Shown here: positions 17,700 through 27,389 of the stretch, in pieces
Position numbering within the stretch: position 1 is the stretch's first letter
Layout: each line of letters begins with the position of its first letter
Assembly (NCBI GenBank): GCA_021404525.1
Contig: JAAWWE010000001.1
Coordinates: 868,001-932,000, forward strand
DNA: 64,000 nt
Source of the DNA: Rhodobiaceae bacterium
GTDB lineage: Bacteria; Pseudomonadota; Alphaproteobacteria; Parvibaculales; Parvibaculaceae
Reading direction: 5' to 3'
Translations under genes and position numbers: made by a program
Notes under the pieces: model-generated
The model's input: the letters and a program-made list of their open reading frames with translations, nothing else
Databases searched by the model: none
What the model was told of the DNA's origin: nothing

Positions 17700-19814
17700 T
17701 TAGTGAGCGAGGATCGCGAGCAGCAGCAGAGCTACAATGTTCGTGATCTTAATCATGGGGTTCACAGCAGGACCCGCGGTGTCCTTATAAGGGTCACCAA
17801 CAGTATCACCTGTCACAGCAGCTTTATGAGCTTCTGAGCCCTTGCCACCATGATTGCCATCTTCAATATACTTCTTGGCATTGTCCCAAGCACCACCACC
17901 GGCGGTCATGGAGAGAGCCACGAAGAGCCCCGTAATAATCACACCGAGAAGCATCGCGCCAAGCGCTGAGAAGGCAGCTGACTTATCAGCAACTGCAAGC
18001 ACGATGAAGTAGAGAACCACTGGCGAGAGAACTGGGAGCAAAGACGGTACAACCATCTCTTTGATCGCAGCCTTCGTCAGAAGGTCAACCGCTGCACCAT
18101 AATCAGGCTTCTCAGAACCCTGCATAATGCCTGGCTTTTCTTTGAACTGGCGACGCACTTCCTCAACAATCGCACCAGCGGCACGGCCAACAGCCATCAT
18201 GCCCATGGAGCCAAAGAGGTATGGCAACAAACCACCAATAAAGAGACCAACCACCACATAGGGGTTGGACAGAGAGAAGTCCGCAACAACACCCGCAAAA
18301 TACGGGTACTGCTCAGGATTGGCGGCAAACACCGTCAAGTCCTGGGTATAAGCAGCGAAGAGCACCAAGGCGCCAAGACCAGCAGAGCCAATAGCGTAAC
18401 CTTTGGTCACAGCCTTGGTCGTGTTGCCCACGGCATCCAGAGCATCCGTTGTTTTACGGACGTCTTCAGGTAGCTCCGCCATTTCGGCAATACCACCCGC
18501 ATTGTCGGTCACAGGACCAAACGCATCGAGTGCAACCACCATACCGGCAAGCGCCAACATCGTTGTCACAGCGATAGCGATGCCGAAGAGACCCGCCAGC
18601 GAATATGTCACGATGATACCCACAACGATCACGATCGCTGGGAGGGCAGTTGCTTCCATCGACACAGCAAGACCTTGGATCACATTCGTGCCATGCCCGG
18701 TTTCAGACGCAGCAGCCACAGACTTTACAGGGCGATAGTTTGTGCCCGTGTAATATTCTGTGATCCAGATGATCAGACCCGTAATGAGGAGCCCGCTGAC
18801 ACCACACAGGAACAGGTCCTGGCCGGTGAACGTTTGCTCAGCAACTGTGTATTCTGTCGCAAAGCCAACCAGGCGTTCCGTCACATAGTAGAGAGCGCCA
18901 AGTGACAACACCGCAGATGCGACGAAGCCTTTATAGAGCGCGCCCATGATGGACTGGCTAGAGCCAAGACGAACAAAGAACGTCCCGATGATAGAGGTGA
19001 TGATGCAGGCGCCGCCAATAGCAAGCGGATAAAGCATCATGTTCACCGCAGAGTCTCCGGCGAAGAAGATTGATGCCAAAACCATCGTGGCAACAATCGT
19101 CACCGCATAGGTCTCGAACAAGTCAGCGGCCATGCCAGCACAGTCACCAACATTGTCGCCCACATTGTCCGCGATCGTCGCAGGGTTCCGAGGATCATCT
19201 TCCGGGATGCCAGCCTCAACCTTACCAACCAAGTCACCGCCCACGTCGGCACCTTTGGTAAAGATGCCGCCGCCAAGACGTGCAAAGATCGAGATGAGAG
19301 AAGCACCAAAGCCCAATGCGACAAGGGCATCAATCACCGTCCGTGATCCAGCTTCAAGACCCATCTGGCCTGTGAGAATACCGAAATAAACAGCTACAGC
19401 GAGAAGAGCCAGACCCGCAACCAACATGCCGGTCACCGCTCCTGACTTAAACGCGATTGCCAGACCGCCAGCCAAGCTTTCGCTTGCCGCCTGGGTCGTC
19501 CGGACGTTCGCCCGTACCGACACAAGCATGCCGATATAGCCTGCAGCACCTGAAAGAATGGCACCGATGGCAAAGCCAATGGCCACAGTCATGCCCAGCA
19601 GCCACCAAACTGCGACAAAGATGACAACACCTACATATCCAATAGTGCGGTATTGACGATTAAGGTAGGCGCTAGCCCCCTCTTGGATCGCTGACGCGAT
19701 CTCCTGCATCCGCGCGTTACCCGCGTCGGCTGCCATCACGGAACGTGATGCCCAGATACCGTACAAGACGGCCAAGGCGCCACACCCAATGATTGCCCAC
19801 AAAGACGTGCTCAT
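17700..19814 (-). CDS. hppA: H+-translocating membrane pyrophosphatase, K+-independent type
   Basis: 704 residues with about 16 membrane helices, the family length. The pyrophosphate site is shown by [20 protein letters not shown] and by [20 protein letters not shown]. The signature [13 protein letters not shown] has Lys where K+-dependent enzymes have Ala (GNTTAA), so this should be a K+-independent proton pump. It couples PPi hydrolysis to proton export at the cytoplasmic membrane. The ATG follows AAGGA. The 5' leader has a CCCAAC/GTTGGG hairpin (19868-19888). Confidence 0.95.
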   Translation of the reverse strand: MSTSLWAIIGCGALAVLYGIWASRSVMAADAGNARMQEIASAIQEGASAYLNRQYRTIGYVGVVIFVAVWWLLGMTVAIGFAIGAILSGAAGYIGMLVSVRANVRTTQAASESLAGGLAIAFKSGAVTGMLVAGLALLAVAVYFGILTGQMGLEAGSRTVIDALVALGFGASLISIFARLGGGIFTKGADVGGDLVGKVEAGIPEDDPRNPATIADNVGDNVGDCAGMAADLFETYAVTIVATMVLASIFFAGDSAVNMMLYPLAIGGACIITSIIGTFFVRLGSSQSIMGALYKGFVASAVLSLGALYYVTERLVGFATEYTVAEQTFTGQDLFLCGVSGLLITGLIIWITEYYTGTNYRPVKSVAAASETGHGTNVIQGLAVSMEATALPAIVIVVGIIVTYSLAGLFGIAIAVTTMLALAGMVVALDAFGPVTDNAGGIAEMAELPEDVRKTTDALDAVGNTTKAVTKGYAIGSAGLGALVLFAAYTQDLTVFAANPEQYPYFAGVVADFSLSNPYVVVGLFIGGLLPYLFGSMGMMAVGRAAGAIVEEVRRQFKEKPGIMQGSEKPDYGAAVDLLTKAAIKEMVVPSLLPVLSPVVLYFIVLAVADKSAAFSALGAMLLGVIITGLFVALSMTAGGGAWDNAKKYIEDGNHGGKGSEAHKAAVTGDTVGDPYKDTAGPAVNPMIKITNIVALLLLAILAH

Positions 19815-20043
19815 AGTTTTTCCTTATCCCTTTATAGGATTGAACTTCTGATATGAGACAAGGGTTCCCCAACCACCTCCTAGTTGGGTGCCCCCTCCCC
19901 TAAGATGGGCAGAAGAGTGCCAAACCTTCCCCATGGGCGCAACAGTGCGAGCTAGGAATTTTTCTTTGATTGGCAAGGGGTTAGGAAGTGCATTTGGGAC
20001 GTTTGATCCAAGATCAGGTGACGCAGGGACAATCGGCCACGAA

Positions 20044-21252
20044 TCACACCTTTGACGGTCGCGCCTCTCGAAGGACAAACCAGAGCAAAAGCAGGAGGGC
20101 AGTGCCAACAAACGGGAAGAGCGCATAGTTCACAGCATCCCAGCCAAAACCGTTGAGCAATCCACCTGACCCAAACGATGCAATCGCCACTACCACAAAC
20201 ACCATCAGATCATTGGCGGCTTGAGCCTTGCTGCGTTCCGCTGCGGTGTAACAGTCCGTCAACAGCGTCGTCGCTCCGACAAATGTGAAATTCCACCCAA
20301 GTCCAAGCAAGATCAGCGCAATCACGAAACGTTCGACCTCCAGACCGCCTAGCGCAACGAAACCGCACCCGGCAAGCAGGAGCAATCCCGCTCCGAGAAT
20401 GCGCTCCACCCCAAACCGGGTGATCAGATTGCCCGTGAAGAAGCTTGGGGCGAACATAGAAAATATATGCCACTGAATAACAAAAGCAGCGTCTTTCACG
20501 CTCAGACCACACCCAATCATGGCGATCGGGGTCGCCGTCATGACCAATGTCATGATCCCGTAGCCAACCATTCCGCACGCTACGGCAACAACGGCCTTCT
20601 GTTGGGTGAAAATTTCACGCAAAGGTCTCCCCGTGTTCGCCTGTTCTTCAGCGCTTAGCTTAGGGATCGTGAGGAACGACATCACAACAAAGGCAGTAAG
20701 GCTCAGCGCAACACAGGTTGCGTACCCACCCACAAAGGGAACCGGTCCAAGCCAGTCACTTGATAGCGCCACCAGCTGAGCTCCCACAAACGCGGCTGCA
20801 ACGCCGCCGGCCATGACCCAGGAAATGGCCCGTGGCCGGAATTCGTCGCTCGCCACATCCGCCGCTGCAAAACGGTAATACCCGGCGAAGGCCTGATAGA
20901 TCCCGCAAATGAAGAGCGCCAGGCAAAAGAGTGGAAAGGAGTGCCCAAACAATGCCGTCATAGCGAGCGCAGCCCCGAAGACGCCTGCAGCTGTCCCCAG
21001 CATAAAGCCGCGCCGACGGCTTGTGCGTTGCATGAAAAGGGAAGCCGGTACGGTAGAAAGCGCGGTGCCAACCACCATGGCGCTAATCGGCAGCGTCGCA
21101 TAAACCGGGTCTGGCGATAGGTACATGCCGGCGAGCCCGCTCAACGTAATGAGCACCGCCATATTGGAGCCATAAAGCGCCTGCCCTCCCGAAAGGAAGA
21201 AGGTGTTTCGCTTTGCAAGGCGGTCATTTTGTAAGGATTCTACTTGGGACAT
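20044..21252 (-). CDS. MFS transporter
   Basis: 402 residues with about 12 membrane helices. The loop between helices 2 and 3 (FMQRTSRRRGFMLG) resembles the basic MFS signature. A central cytoplasmic loop (LSAEEQANTGRPLREIFTQQ) separates the two six-helix halves. Its substrate cannot be told from sequence. It lies upstream of hppA on the same strand with 229 bases between; I see nothing in that gap except the hppA leader. It is divergent from the GNAT gene. Confidence 0.85.
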   Translation of the reverse strand: MSQVESLQNDRLAKRNTFFLSGGQALYGSNMAVLITLSGLAGMYLSPDPVYATLPISAMVVGTALSTVPASLFMQRTSRRRGFMLGTAAGVFGAALAMTALFGHSFPLFCLALFICGIYQAFAGYYRFAAADVASDEFRPRAISWVMAGGVAAAFVGAQLVALSSDWLGPVPFVGGYATCVALSLTAFVVMSFLTIPKLSAEEQANTGRPLREIFTQQKAVVAVACGMVGYGIMTLVMTATPIAMIGCGLSVKDAAFVIQWHIFSMFAPSFFTGNLITRFGVERILGAGLLLLAGCGFVALGGLEVERFVIALILLGLGWNFTFVGATTLLTDCYTAAERSKAQAANDLMVFVVVAIASFGSGGLLNGFGWDAVNYALFPFVGTALLLLLWFVLREARPSKV

Positions 21253-21539
21253 GAAGTGACGCTAGGCCATCCCCCTACCACGTCCAAGGTCAAAACAACC
21301 GCAAAGTCAGTCAATCCGCCATTCGTCGGACCAAATGTCAAAACGCTCTTCCTCCGTTCATCTGTTCTGATATTGTCCGCCCTGAGTGACAAAAGGACCG
21401 CTCTGTACCCATGCGCTAATTCCGACGCCTGCTTTGGCGATAAATGAATAGAAGGACCGTTTCTGCGCAAATCTGCCAGGGACCAATGCTCCTCGGTTCG
21501 AGGCGGCCCCCTCTCATATTGGAATTAGAAAGACACTCA

Positions 21540-22070
21540 ATGCCTTATTCGATTAGACCCGCTCTATTGAGCGACTTGCCCGCATTTGCGCGAGTAGAAC
21601 GTAAAGCTGGTGCACTCTTCAAAACGATTGGCCTCGACATTTTGGCGGATGATGTTGCAGACCCTGAATTTGTCGCAAGTTTCATACGAGTTGAAAACGC
21701 CCTGGTCGTCGTCGACGCAAGTGATACCGTCGTCGGCTTCGCGCTTGCTTTCAACCTTGATGGCGCGCTGCATTTGCAGGAAATGTCGGTCGATCCCGCG
21801 CACGGGCGCAAAGGTCTTGGCGGCAATCTTCTAAAAGCAGTCGACGAGATCGCAAAATCGCGACACCTTTCCGTGACCACCCTATCCACATTCATTGACG
21901 TGCCTTGGAACGCGCCCTTCTACGCGCGCCACGGTTACCGCATTGCCGTCCCGGCTGAATGGACACCCGGTTTTCATATTTTACGAGCACATGAGGTACA
22001 TGAGGGGCTTCCAGCCGAGAGACGCTGTTTCATGAAAAAGAGTGTCTCGGAATCTGCCTCAAAGAATTAG
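21540..22070 (+). CDS. GNAT family N-acetyltransferase
   Basis: 176 residues from the ATG at 21540; the open frame starts 32 codons earlier, but the fold begins with YSIRPALLSDLPAFARVE. The acetyl-CoA site is LQEMSVDPAHGRKGLGGNLL (R-x-x-G-x-G/A type), followed by NAPFYARHGYR of the C-terminal half. The acceptor is unknown. A weak terminator follows. The 287 bases before it, shared with the divergent MFS gene, show no other gene. Confidence 0.85.
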   Translation: MPYSIRPALLSDLPAFARVERKAGALFKTIGLDILADDVADPEFVASFIRVENALVVVDASDTVVGFALAFNLDGALHLQEMSVDPAHGRKGLGGNLLKAVDEIAKSRHLSVTTLSTFIDVPWNAPFYARHGYRIAVPAEWTPGFHILRAHEVHEGLPAERRCFMKKSVSESASKN

Positions 22071-22071
22071 G

Positions 22072-22095
22072 CACCTGTAAGCAATAGGTGTTTTT
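22072..22095 (+). terminator. Weak terminator after the GNAT gene
   Basis: CACCT (22072-22076) pairs with AGGTG (22086-22090) and is followed by TTTTT. It lies just after the stop codon. The stem has only five pairs, so strength is uncertain. Confidence 0.45.
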
Positions 22096-22199
22096 ATATA
22101 AATTACAGCTTGTATTATAAACTGCATTGACTAATTTTGAGGTCATTAGTGGGCTGTGACGTGCGTGATGTGTGTCACTGAGTATTGGGGGACATACAG

Positions 22200-22976
22200 A
22201 TGACAACCGTCAAACGCTTGGCCGTTTTGGCTCTCGCGCTGGCAGTAGCTGCTTGCGCACAACAACCAAAATCCATTCCTTTCGTTAAACCAGCTGGATC
22301 ACAGATCCAAACGATTGGCCTTCTTGTTCCAGACATGCCTGACGAGGCGTCCGCGGCACTCGCAACCTCTCCCGGCAAAAATGCTGCAAATGCCGCTGCA
22401 GGTGCCGGACTGATCGGGCTCGCCGTCGGTCTAGTGATCCTAAGTGTCGATGCCGGCATTGAGGCCAACAGAGGTGATTCATTGCAAGAGTTGCTTGACG
22501 CTCAGTCCTTTGACGGACCTGACACTTTCACAACTGCTCTTCAAGCAAGTCTTGAGGAAAAAGGCTATCAGGTTGTGAGCATCCCAAGGTCAGGCCAACG
22601 TCAGCGTGGCACTGAAAAATTCCAGCCCACCTATCAGGCACCTGCTGGCGCGGAGGTTGATGCCTTCCTTGACGTCATCGTTGAAGGTTATGGATATGCA
22701 GCTGCAAGTACCTCGTCTAGCGCTCCATTCCGTCCGGTTGTTCTTACCGAAACTCGGCTTGTCAGTGCAGCTAGCAAGTCAGTGTTGATGCGGGACGATG
22801 TTGTCTACAATCCCATTGGCAATGGTGGTCTGCAAAACCGCGTCACAATAGCCCCTGCAGCTCAATACTCTTTCGTCGATTTCGATACACTGGAGTCAGC
22901 ACCAGAAAAGGCGACTGAGGGCTTGAACGAAGCCTTGACGAAGACAGCAGAAACAATCGGAACCCTGCTCCAATGA
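22200..22976 (+). CDS. Putative lipoprotein of unknown function (first of a pair)
   Basis: 258 residues from the ATG at 22200 (GGGGGAC upstream). The signal peptide ends in the lipobox VAAC, Cys at about residue 19. A glycine-rich hydrophobic stretch (AAAGAGLIGLAVGLVILSVDAG, residues about 61-82) follows, then IEANRGDSL and a segment LEEKGYQVVSI. The layout (IQTIGLL at the start of the mature part, central Gly-rich helix, later beta-rich part) resembles unnamed envelope lipoproteins of alphaproteobacteria, possibly of a CsgG-like fold. No function can be given. It overlaps the next gene by four bases. Confidence 0.75.
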   Translation: MTTVKRLAVLALALAVAACAQQPKSIPFVKPAGSQIQTIGLLVPDMPDEASAALATSPGKNAANAAAGAGLIGLAVGLVILSVDAGIEANRGDSLQELLDAQSFDGPDTFTTALQASLEEKGYQVVSIPRSGQRQRGTEKFQPTYQAPAGAEVDAFLDVIVEGYGYAAASTSSSAPFRPVVLTETRLVSAASKSVLMRDDVVYNPIGNGGLQNRVTIAPAAQYSFVDFDTLESAPEKATEGLNEALTKTAETIGTLLQ

Positions 22977-23656
22977 TTTCAAAGGCCGGCTTTATCACGG
23001 CGGCAAGCTGCCTTTTGCTTGCCGCGTGTGCCAATAAACCAATTCCAACACAGGACGTTACGGTTTCCCTAGCGACTGTGTCCTGTGATGCAGAGTTTAC
23101 GCGGTCGCGCGCGAAGCCAATTGGGTACGACCCAGAGGAACCGGTAACGCTTGATTTTGAGGTGCAACGCACCAGCCCGTGTAAGCTCGACAGCGACGGC
23201 AACAAACAGCTCTATGAAGTCATATCTCTGCCAAATTCGGCAGTGCCCTACCTTGTGACAGTTGCATCACCAAAGATTGGCGGCAGTGCATTTGCGCCGA
23301 CAGCTGTCACTTTGGATAAGGATGAGCAGGTGCGCCGTGTGTTCGACCATGACGCATTTCTCAATCGCGGCAGCAGATTGATGGCGATGTTTGAAGCTGA
23401 GCCAGAAGATCGATTTCTGGTCATTTCGTCCAATGCAGGAGTAGCAGGCGACGTAAAGTCAGAGATTCAGACGGTTATATCTTCGCAATCCCACTACAAT
23501 GCCGCCTATGCAACCAGCTCAACGCTCTACTTCGGTAGCGAACAACAGCGTGGTTACACCATGTCGCATACTGGAAAAGTTTCAGTTACGACGCAGGCAG
23601 CCCCAGATAGATCACTCACCCAGCCCAACAATCGCAGCACAACAACAAAGCCCTAA
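22973..23656 (+). CDS. Putative lipoprotein of unknown function (second of a pair)
   Basis: 227 residues. The start ATG overlaps the previous stop (ATGA). The lipobox LAAC places the lipidated Cys near residue 19. The mature part contains three further cysteines or so (SCDAEF, SPCKLD) and a beta-rich sequence. The last 50 residues are Ser/Thr/Gln-rich and probably unstructured. I recognise no family. Coupling to the first lipoprotein suggests a two-component envelope assembly. It converges on thiL. Confidence 0.75.
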   Translation: MISKAGFITAASCLLLAACANKPIPTQDVTVSLATVSCDAEFTRSRAKPIGYDPEEPVTLDFEVQRTSPCKLDSDGNKQLYEVISLPNSAVPYLVTVASPKIGGSAFAPTAVTLDKDEQVRRVFDHDAFLNRGSRLMAMFEAEPEDRFLVISSNAGVAGDVKSEIQTVISSQSHYNAAYATSSTLYFGSEQQRGYTMSHTGKVSVTTQAAPDRSLTQPNNRSTTTKP

Positions 23657-23684
23657 AGCATGGGTCAGACGGGGTCTGCATGGC

Positions 23685-24683
23685 CTAGAAGTGGCGGAAT
23701 CCGTGCCGGGCAAAAGGCCGAGGATTTCCGTCGGGTCCTACGACCTCAATTTCATTGACGCAGTTCGTCACACTGCCAATTCTGCAAACCACTGCACCGG
23801 CTTCTGCGGCGTATCGCTCAATGTCTCGACGCACCGATGCAGAAGCTGAAAACAGGATCTGATAGTCGTCACCTCCTGTGAGGGCATAATCAAATGCCGC
23901 CTCGACGCTCCCAACGCACGCCCGCATAGGTCGCGAGAGGGGCACAGCCTCTAGAACAATCTCGGCGCCGACTTTCGATGCCCGACACAGATGTTCGAGA
24001 TCGCCCAAAAGACCATCAGATACATCAAGAGCAGCCGTAGCAACTTGACGCAAATGCGGTCCAAAGGTAACCGGCGGTTCGGGAATATGGTACCTGCCAA
24101 TTAGATGATCGCGGTCCGCCTGCGTGCCTCCCGCAAACTCCCCCGTCGCAATCAACAGCCCAAGTGCAGCGTCGCCCAAAGTCCCAGTCACCCAAAGATC
24201 ATCGCCTGGTGCTGCGCCGCCGCGCTGGATCATCTGCCCGATGGGCACCTCACCTAGCGCCGTGAGGGTGAAGACCGAAGGTCCGTCCAACCTGATCGTA
24301 TCGCCCCCCCACAAGGCAATATCAAACGCTGCCTGGTCTTCCTTCAGTCCTTCAGCAAAGGCCCGCATCCAATCGAAAGAGGTTTCTTGAGACCAGGCAC
24401 AAGAGAGAAGATAGCCACGCGGCGTCGCCCCTTTGGCTGTCAGGTCAGACAGGTTCACCCGCAGAAGCTTCTTAGCAATCGTCTCAGCCGGGTCGCCAAG
24501 TAGATAGTGGCGCCCTTCCGCGATCGCATCTTTGGTCAGGACAAGATCATAGCCAGCACGCGGACTGAGGATCGCTGCGTCATCTTGAAGGCTGAGACCC
24601 TCTGGCCCTGCCAGAGGCTCGAACAGCTGTTCGATTAGAGAGAATTCACCGGGCATCGCTCCTGCGTCGCCGCGCCGCTCCAT
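23685..24683 (-). CDS. thiL: Thiamine-monophosphate kinase
   Basis: 332 residues from the ATG at 24683, one base past the nusB stop; an ATG at 24656 (MPGEFSLIEQLF) is equally possible. Motifs are DDAAILSPRAGYDLVLTKD, the metal-binding NLSDLTAKGATPRG, LWGGDTIRLDG and DVSDGLLGDLEHL, then the conserved YALTGGDDYQILFS. It phosphorylates thiamine monophosphate to the coenzyme. It ends the glyA-to-thiL run. Confidence 0.93.
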   Translation of the reverse strand: MERRGDAGAMPGEFSLIEQLFEPLAGPEGLSLQDDAAILSPRAGYDLVLTKDAIAEGRHYLLGDPAETIAKKLLRVNLSDLTAKGATPRGYLLSCAWSQETSFDWMRAFAEGLKEDQAAFDIALWGGDTIRLDGPSVFTLTALGEVPIGQMIQRGGAAPGDDLWVTGTLGDAALGLLIATGEFAGGTQADRDHLIGRYHIPEPPVTFGPHLRQVATAALDVSDGLLGDLEHLCRASKVGAEIVLEAVPLSRPMRACVGSVEAAFDYALTGGDDYQILFSASASVRRDIERYAAEAGAVVCRIGSVTNCVNEIEVVGPDGNPRPFARHGFRHF

Positions 24684-24684
24684 A

Positions 24685-25176
24685 TCAAGCGCTCGCTTGC
24701 CCAAATTCCTGTGGCCGGATCGCCCGCGCAACCCGGTCCAGAACCGCATTCACTACTTTGGGCTCATCATTCTCGAAGAAAGCTTTAGCAATATCGAGAT
24801 ATTCGCTGATCACAACCTTCGCCGGAATGTCCTTGTTTCGCTGCAGCTCATAACCACCTGCACGAAGGGTCGCCCTAAGTGTGCTATCGAGCCGTGCCAA
24901 AACCCAGCCATCCGCCAGAGCGTCATTGATCCGAACGTCGATGGCTTTTTGCTCGCGCACAACACCGCGCACCACATCGTCGAAATGCGTCTCTTCGGCT
25001 TCGTGATAGAGCTCACCTTCGACCTCTCGGCCAAACCGGTGATGCACAAACTCTTCAATCACGTCTTCCAGGTCTGTCTGCGCCACATCCATCTGGTAAA
25101 GCGCCTGCACGGCAGCAAGCCGTGCCGCACTGCGGCCAGCTCTATGAGAGGCTTTGCCAGATTTAGACGTCGACAT
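24685..25176 (-). CDS. nusB: Transcription antitermination factor NusB
   Basis: 163 residues. The all-helical NusB fold is shown by RSAARLAAVQALYQMDV at the N terminus, the central LARLDSTLRATLRAGGYEL and the C-terminal VISEYLDIAKAFFENDEPKVV stretch. With NusE it binds boxA RNA in rRNA operons. It follows ribH by seven bases, the usual linkage of lumazine synthase and nusB. Confidence 0.95.
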   Translation of the reverse strand: MSTSKSGKASHRAGRSAARLAAVQALYQMDVAQTDLEDVIEEFVHHRFGREVEGELYHEAEETHFDDVVRGVVREQKAIDVRINDALADGWVLARLDSTLRATLRAGGYELQRNKDIPAKVVISEYLDIAKAFFENDEPKVVNAVLDRVARAIRPQEFGQASA

Positions 25177-25183
25177 ATCTAGG

Positions 25184-25642
25184 TTACGCTCCTGCGCCGT
25201 ATCGCTGTTTCAATGCCGCCATTGCTAGCGCCGCAGCCGCCGCTCCGCCACCTTTATTTTTGTCAGAGACATTTGCCCGCGCCCAGGCCTGATCATTGTT
25301 TTCAACGGTCTGAATGCCATTTCCAAGTGCGATCTTATCATCGATGGTCAAATCCATCAGCGCACGCGCCGATTCATTCGACACAATGTCGTAATGCGTT
25401 GTTTCGCCGCGGATCACGACTCCAAGGGTCACGTAGCCGTCATAGGCCCTATCGAGGCCTCCTGCGCGGCTGGCATCAGAGGCAATTTTCACAGCTGCGG
25501 GAATTTCTAGCACACCAGGAACCGAAACCCGTTCATAGGTTCCACCCTGGGCCTCAATTTCGGCGATGGCACCACGTGCGAGCTCATCAGCGAGATCATC
25601 GTAGAACCGCGCTTCAACGATCAGAATATGCTTACCCGACAT
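25184..25642 (-). CDS. ribH: 6,7-dimethyl-8-ribityllumazine synthase
   Basis: 152 residues, the usual length. Segments [33 protein letters not shown] and [18 protein letters not shown] match the icosahedral or pentameric lumazine synthase fold; the histidine in ETTHYD is the catalytic one. It condenses 3,4-dihydroxy-2-butanone 4-phosphate with the pyrimidine amine. Its start overlaps the ribBX stop by one base (TGATG). Confidence 0.95.
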   Translation of the reverse strand: MSGKHILIVEARFYDDLADELARGAIAEIEAQGGTYERVSVPGVLEIPAAVKIASDASRAGGLDRAYDGYVTLGVVIRGETTHYDIVSNESARALMDLTIDDKIALGNGIQTVENNDQAWARANVSDKNKGGGAAAAALAMAALKQRYGAGA

Positions 25643-26778
25643 CAGACTGTTTCCGCATCTTTGGTGGTGATTTTTGTGCCATCAACCGAGCGCTGCTCGA
25701 CCACACGCAGACCATAGCCCTCAAGACCAACAATCTGGCGAGGCGTGTCAGACATCAAAATCATGTCATGCACGCCAAGGTCCAGAAGGATCTGCGCACC
25801 AACACCATATTCGCGAAGACGCCTCGGACCTTGCTCCTCTGACTCACCCTTGTGAAGCAGCATGTCGGACACCACCGTCGCCGTGGTATCGCGGATCAGA
25901 ACGATAACACCACGGCCTTCTTTTGCAATCGTCCGCATGGATTCTTCAATAAGGCTGTTTCGCCCACCCTTGGCGCCAAGCATGTCATCAAACACATTGA
26001 TCGCATGCATCCGAACAAGAACCGGCTCGGGTGTCGAAAGGTCACCCATCGTCAACGCGATATGCTCGGCATACTCGGCCGTGTTTAGATAGACGTTGAG
26101 ATTAAAGGTGCCGCCATATTCACTCTCGATCTCAGTTTCAATTGCCCGATGGATGAGGTTGTCATGGCGACGGCGATAGGCGATGAGATCAGCAATGGTC
26201 GCAATCTTCAATCCATGAAGCTGGGCAAACTGAACCAGGTCCGGCAACCGCGCCATGGTACCGTCATCATTCATGATCTCACAGATCACGCCAGCAGGAT
26301 AAAGGCCCGCAAGCCGTGAGATGTCGACAGCAGCTTCTGTGTGACCCGCACGCACAAGAACGCCACCATCGCGAGCGACCAGCGGAAACACATGGCCTGG
26401 AGAAACAATGTCCGTCGCGCCCTTTGTCGGGTCGATCGCAACGGCAATCGTATGCGCCCTATCATGAGCAGAGATACCCGTGGTGATCCCTTCCCGCGCC
26501 TCGATAGACACGGTAAACGCCGTTTGGTGACGCGATTGGTTATTGGATGACATGAGCTCCAAATTAAGCTGTTTTGCTCGATCAGAATTCATGGAGAGGC
26601 AGATCAAGCCACGACCATACTTCGCCATGAAGTTGACAGTTTCGGGTGTTGCCATTTGCGCCGGAATAACAAGGTCGCCCTCATTCTCCCGGTCTTCAGC
26701 ATCGACAAGCACAAACATCTTGCCGTTGCGGGCATCTTCAATCACTTCTTCAATAGGCGATAGAAATTCTTTGTACAC
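25642..26778 (-). CDS. ribB: RibBX: 3,4-dihydroxy-2-butanone 4-phosphate synthase with degenerate GTP cyclohydrolase II-like domain
   Basis: 378 residues. Residues 1-205 are a full DHBP synthase: [12 protein letters not shown] metal site, [14 protein letters not shown] loop and [14 protein letters not shown]. Residues 210-378 align with GTP cyclohydrolase II, but where that enzyme has its three zinc cysteines (type CxxDxxxSxRCDC) this one reads [16 protein letters not shown], with no cysteine. This matches the RibBX group, in which the second domain is not an active cyclohydrolase. GTP cyclohydrolase II must be encoded elsewhere. The gene sits between ribE and ribH. Confidence 0.92.
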   Translation of the reverse strand: MYKEFLSPIEEVIEDARNGKMFVLVDAEDRENEGDLVIPAQMATPETVNFMAKYGRGLICLSMNSDRAKQLNLELMSSNNQSRHQTAFTVSIEAREGITTGISAHDRAHTIAVAIDPTKGATDIVSPGHVFPLVARDGGVLVRAGHTEAAVDISRLAGLYPAGVICEIMNDDGTMARLPDLVQFAQLHGLKIATIADLIAYRRRHDNLIHRAIETEIESEYGGTFNLNVYLNTAEYAEHIALTMGDLSTPEPVLVRMHAINVFDDMLGAKGGRNSLIEESMRTIAKEGRGVIVLIRDTTATVVSDMLLHKGESEEQGPRRLREYGVGAQILLDLGVHDMILMSDTPRQIVGLEGYGLRVVEQRSVDGTKITTKDAETV

Positions 26779-26783
26779 GGGTC

Positions 26784-27383
26784 TCAGTCCTTTTGTGTCA
26801 GGCGCGCGACATAGCGGGCCAGCACGTCAATTTCAAGGTTGATCTTATCGCCAACCTTTGCATGTCCCCAGGTCGTGACTTCCTGAGTATGCGGAATAAT
26901 GTTCACGCCGAACGTGTCACCATCAACCTCATTCACGGTGAGGGATGTTCCTGAAAGAGTGACAGAGCCTTTCGGCGCAATGAAGTATTTTTGGTTGGTC
27001 GGGATACGAAAGGTAAATCGTTTGGAGTCGCCTTCATCGCGGATGTCGGTGATCTCGGCAACACAGTCAACATGACCGCTGACAATATGGCCACCGAGTT
27101 CATCACCAACCTTTAAAGCACGCTCCAAATTGATGGCCCGTCCTTCTGTCCAGCCAGAAAGCGAGGTGCAGTCCAGGGTTTCTTTAGAAGCATCAACAGC
27201 AAACCAGTTGCTTCCATTCATTGTGCCCTTTTCCACAACCGTAAGACAGCACCCGTCACACATGATTGACGCGCCAAGAGCAATGGTTGATGGATCGTAG
27301 GACGTCTCGATCACGTACCGCATGTCGCCCTTTTGCTCGATCGTGCTGATCTTACCGACATCTGTGACAATTCCCGTGAACAT
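26784..27383 (-). CDS. ribE: Riboflavin synthase alpha subunit
   Basis: 199 residues with the internal duplication of the family: MFTGIVTDVGKI begins barrel one, and GGHIVSGHVDCVAEI begins barrel two near residue 100. CDGCCLTVVEKG in the first repeat and LSGTSLTVNEV in the second are the matching lumazine-binding segments. It disproportionates two lumazines to riboflavin. It lies six bases after ribD and five before ribBX, clearly one operon. Confidence 0.95.
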   Translation of the reverse strand: MFTGIVTDVGKISTIEQKGDMRYVIETSYDPSTIALGASIMCDGCCLTVVEKGTMNGSNWFAVDASKETLDCTSLSGWTEGRAINLERALKVGDELGGHIVSGHVDCVAEITDIRDEGDSKRFTFRIPTNQKYFIAPKGSVTLSGTSLTVNEVDGDTFGVNIIPHTQEVTTWGHAKVGDKINLEIDVLARYVARLTQKD

Positions 27384-27389
27384 GGGTAC

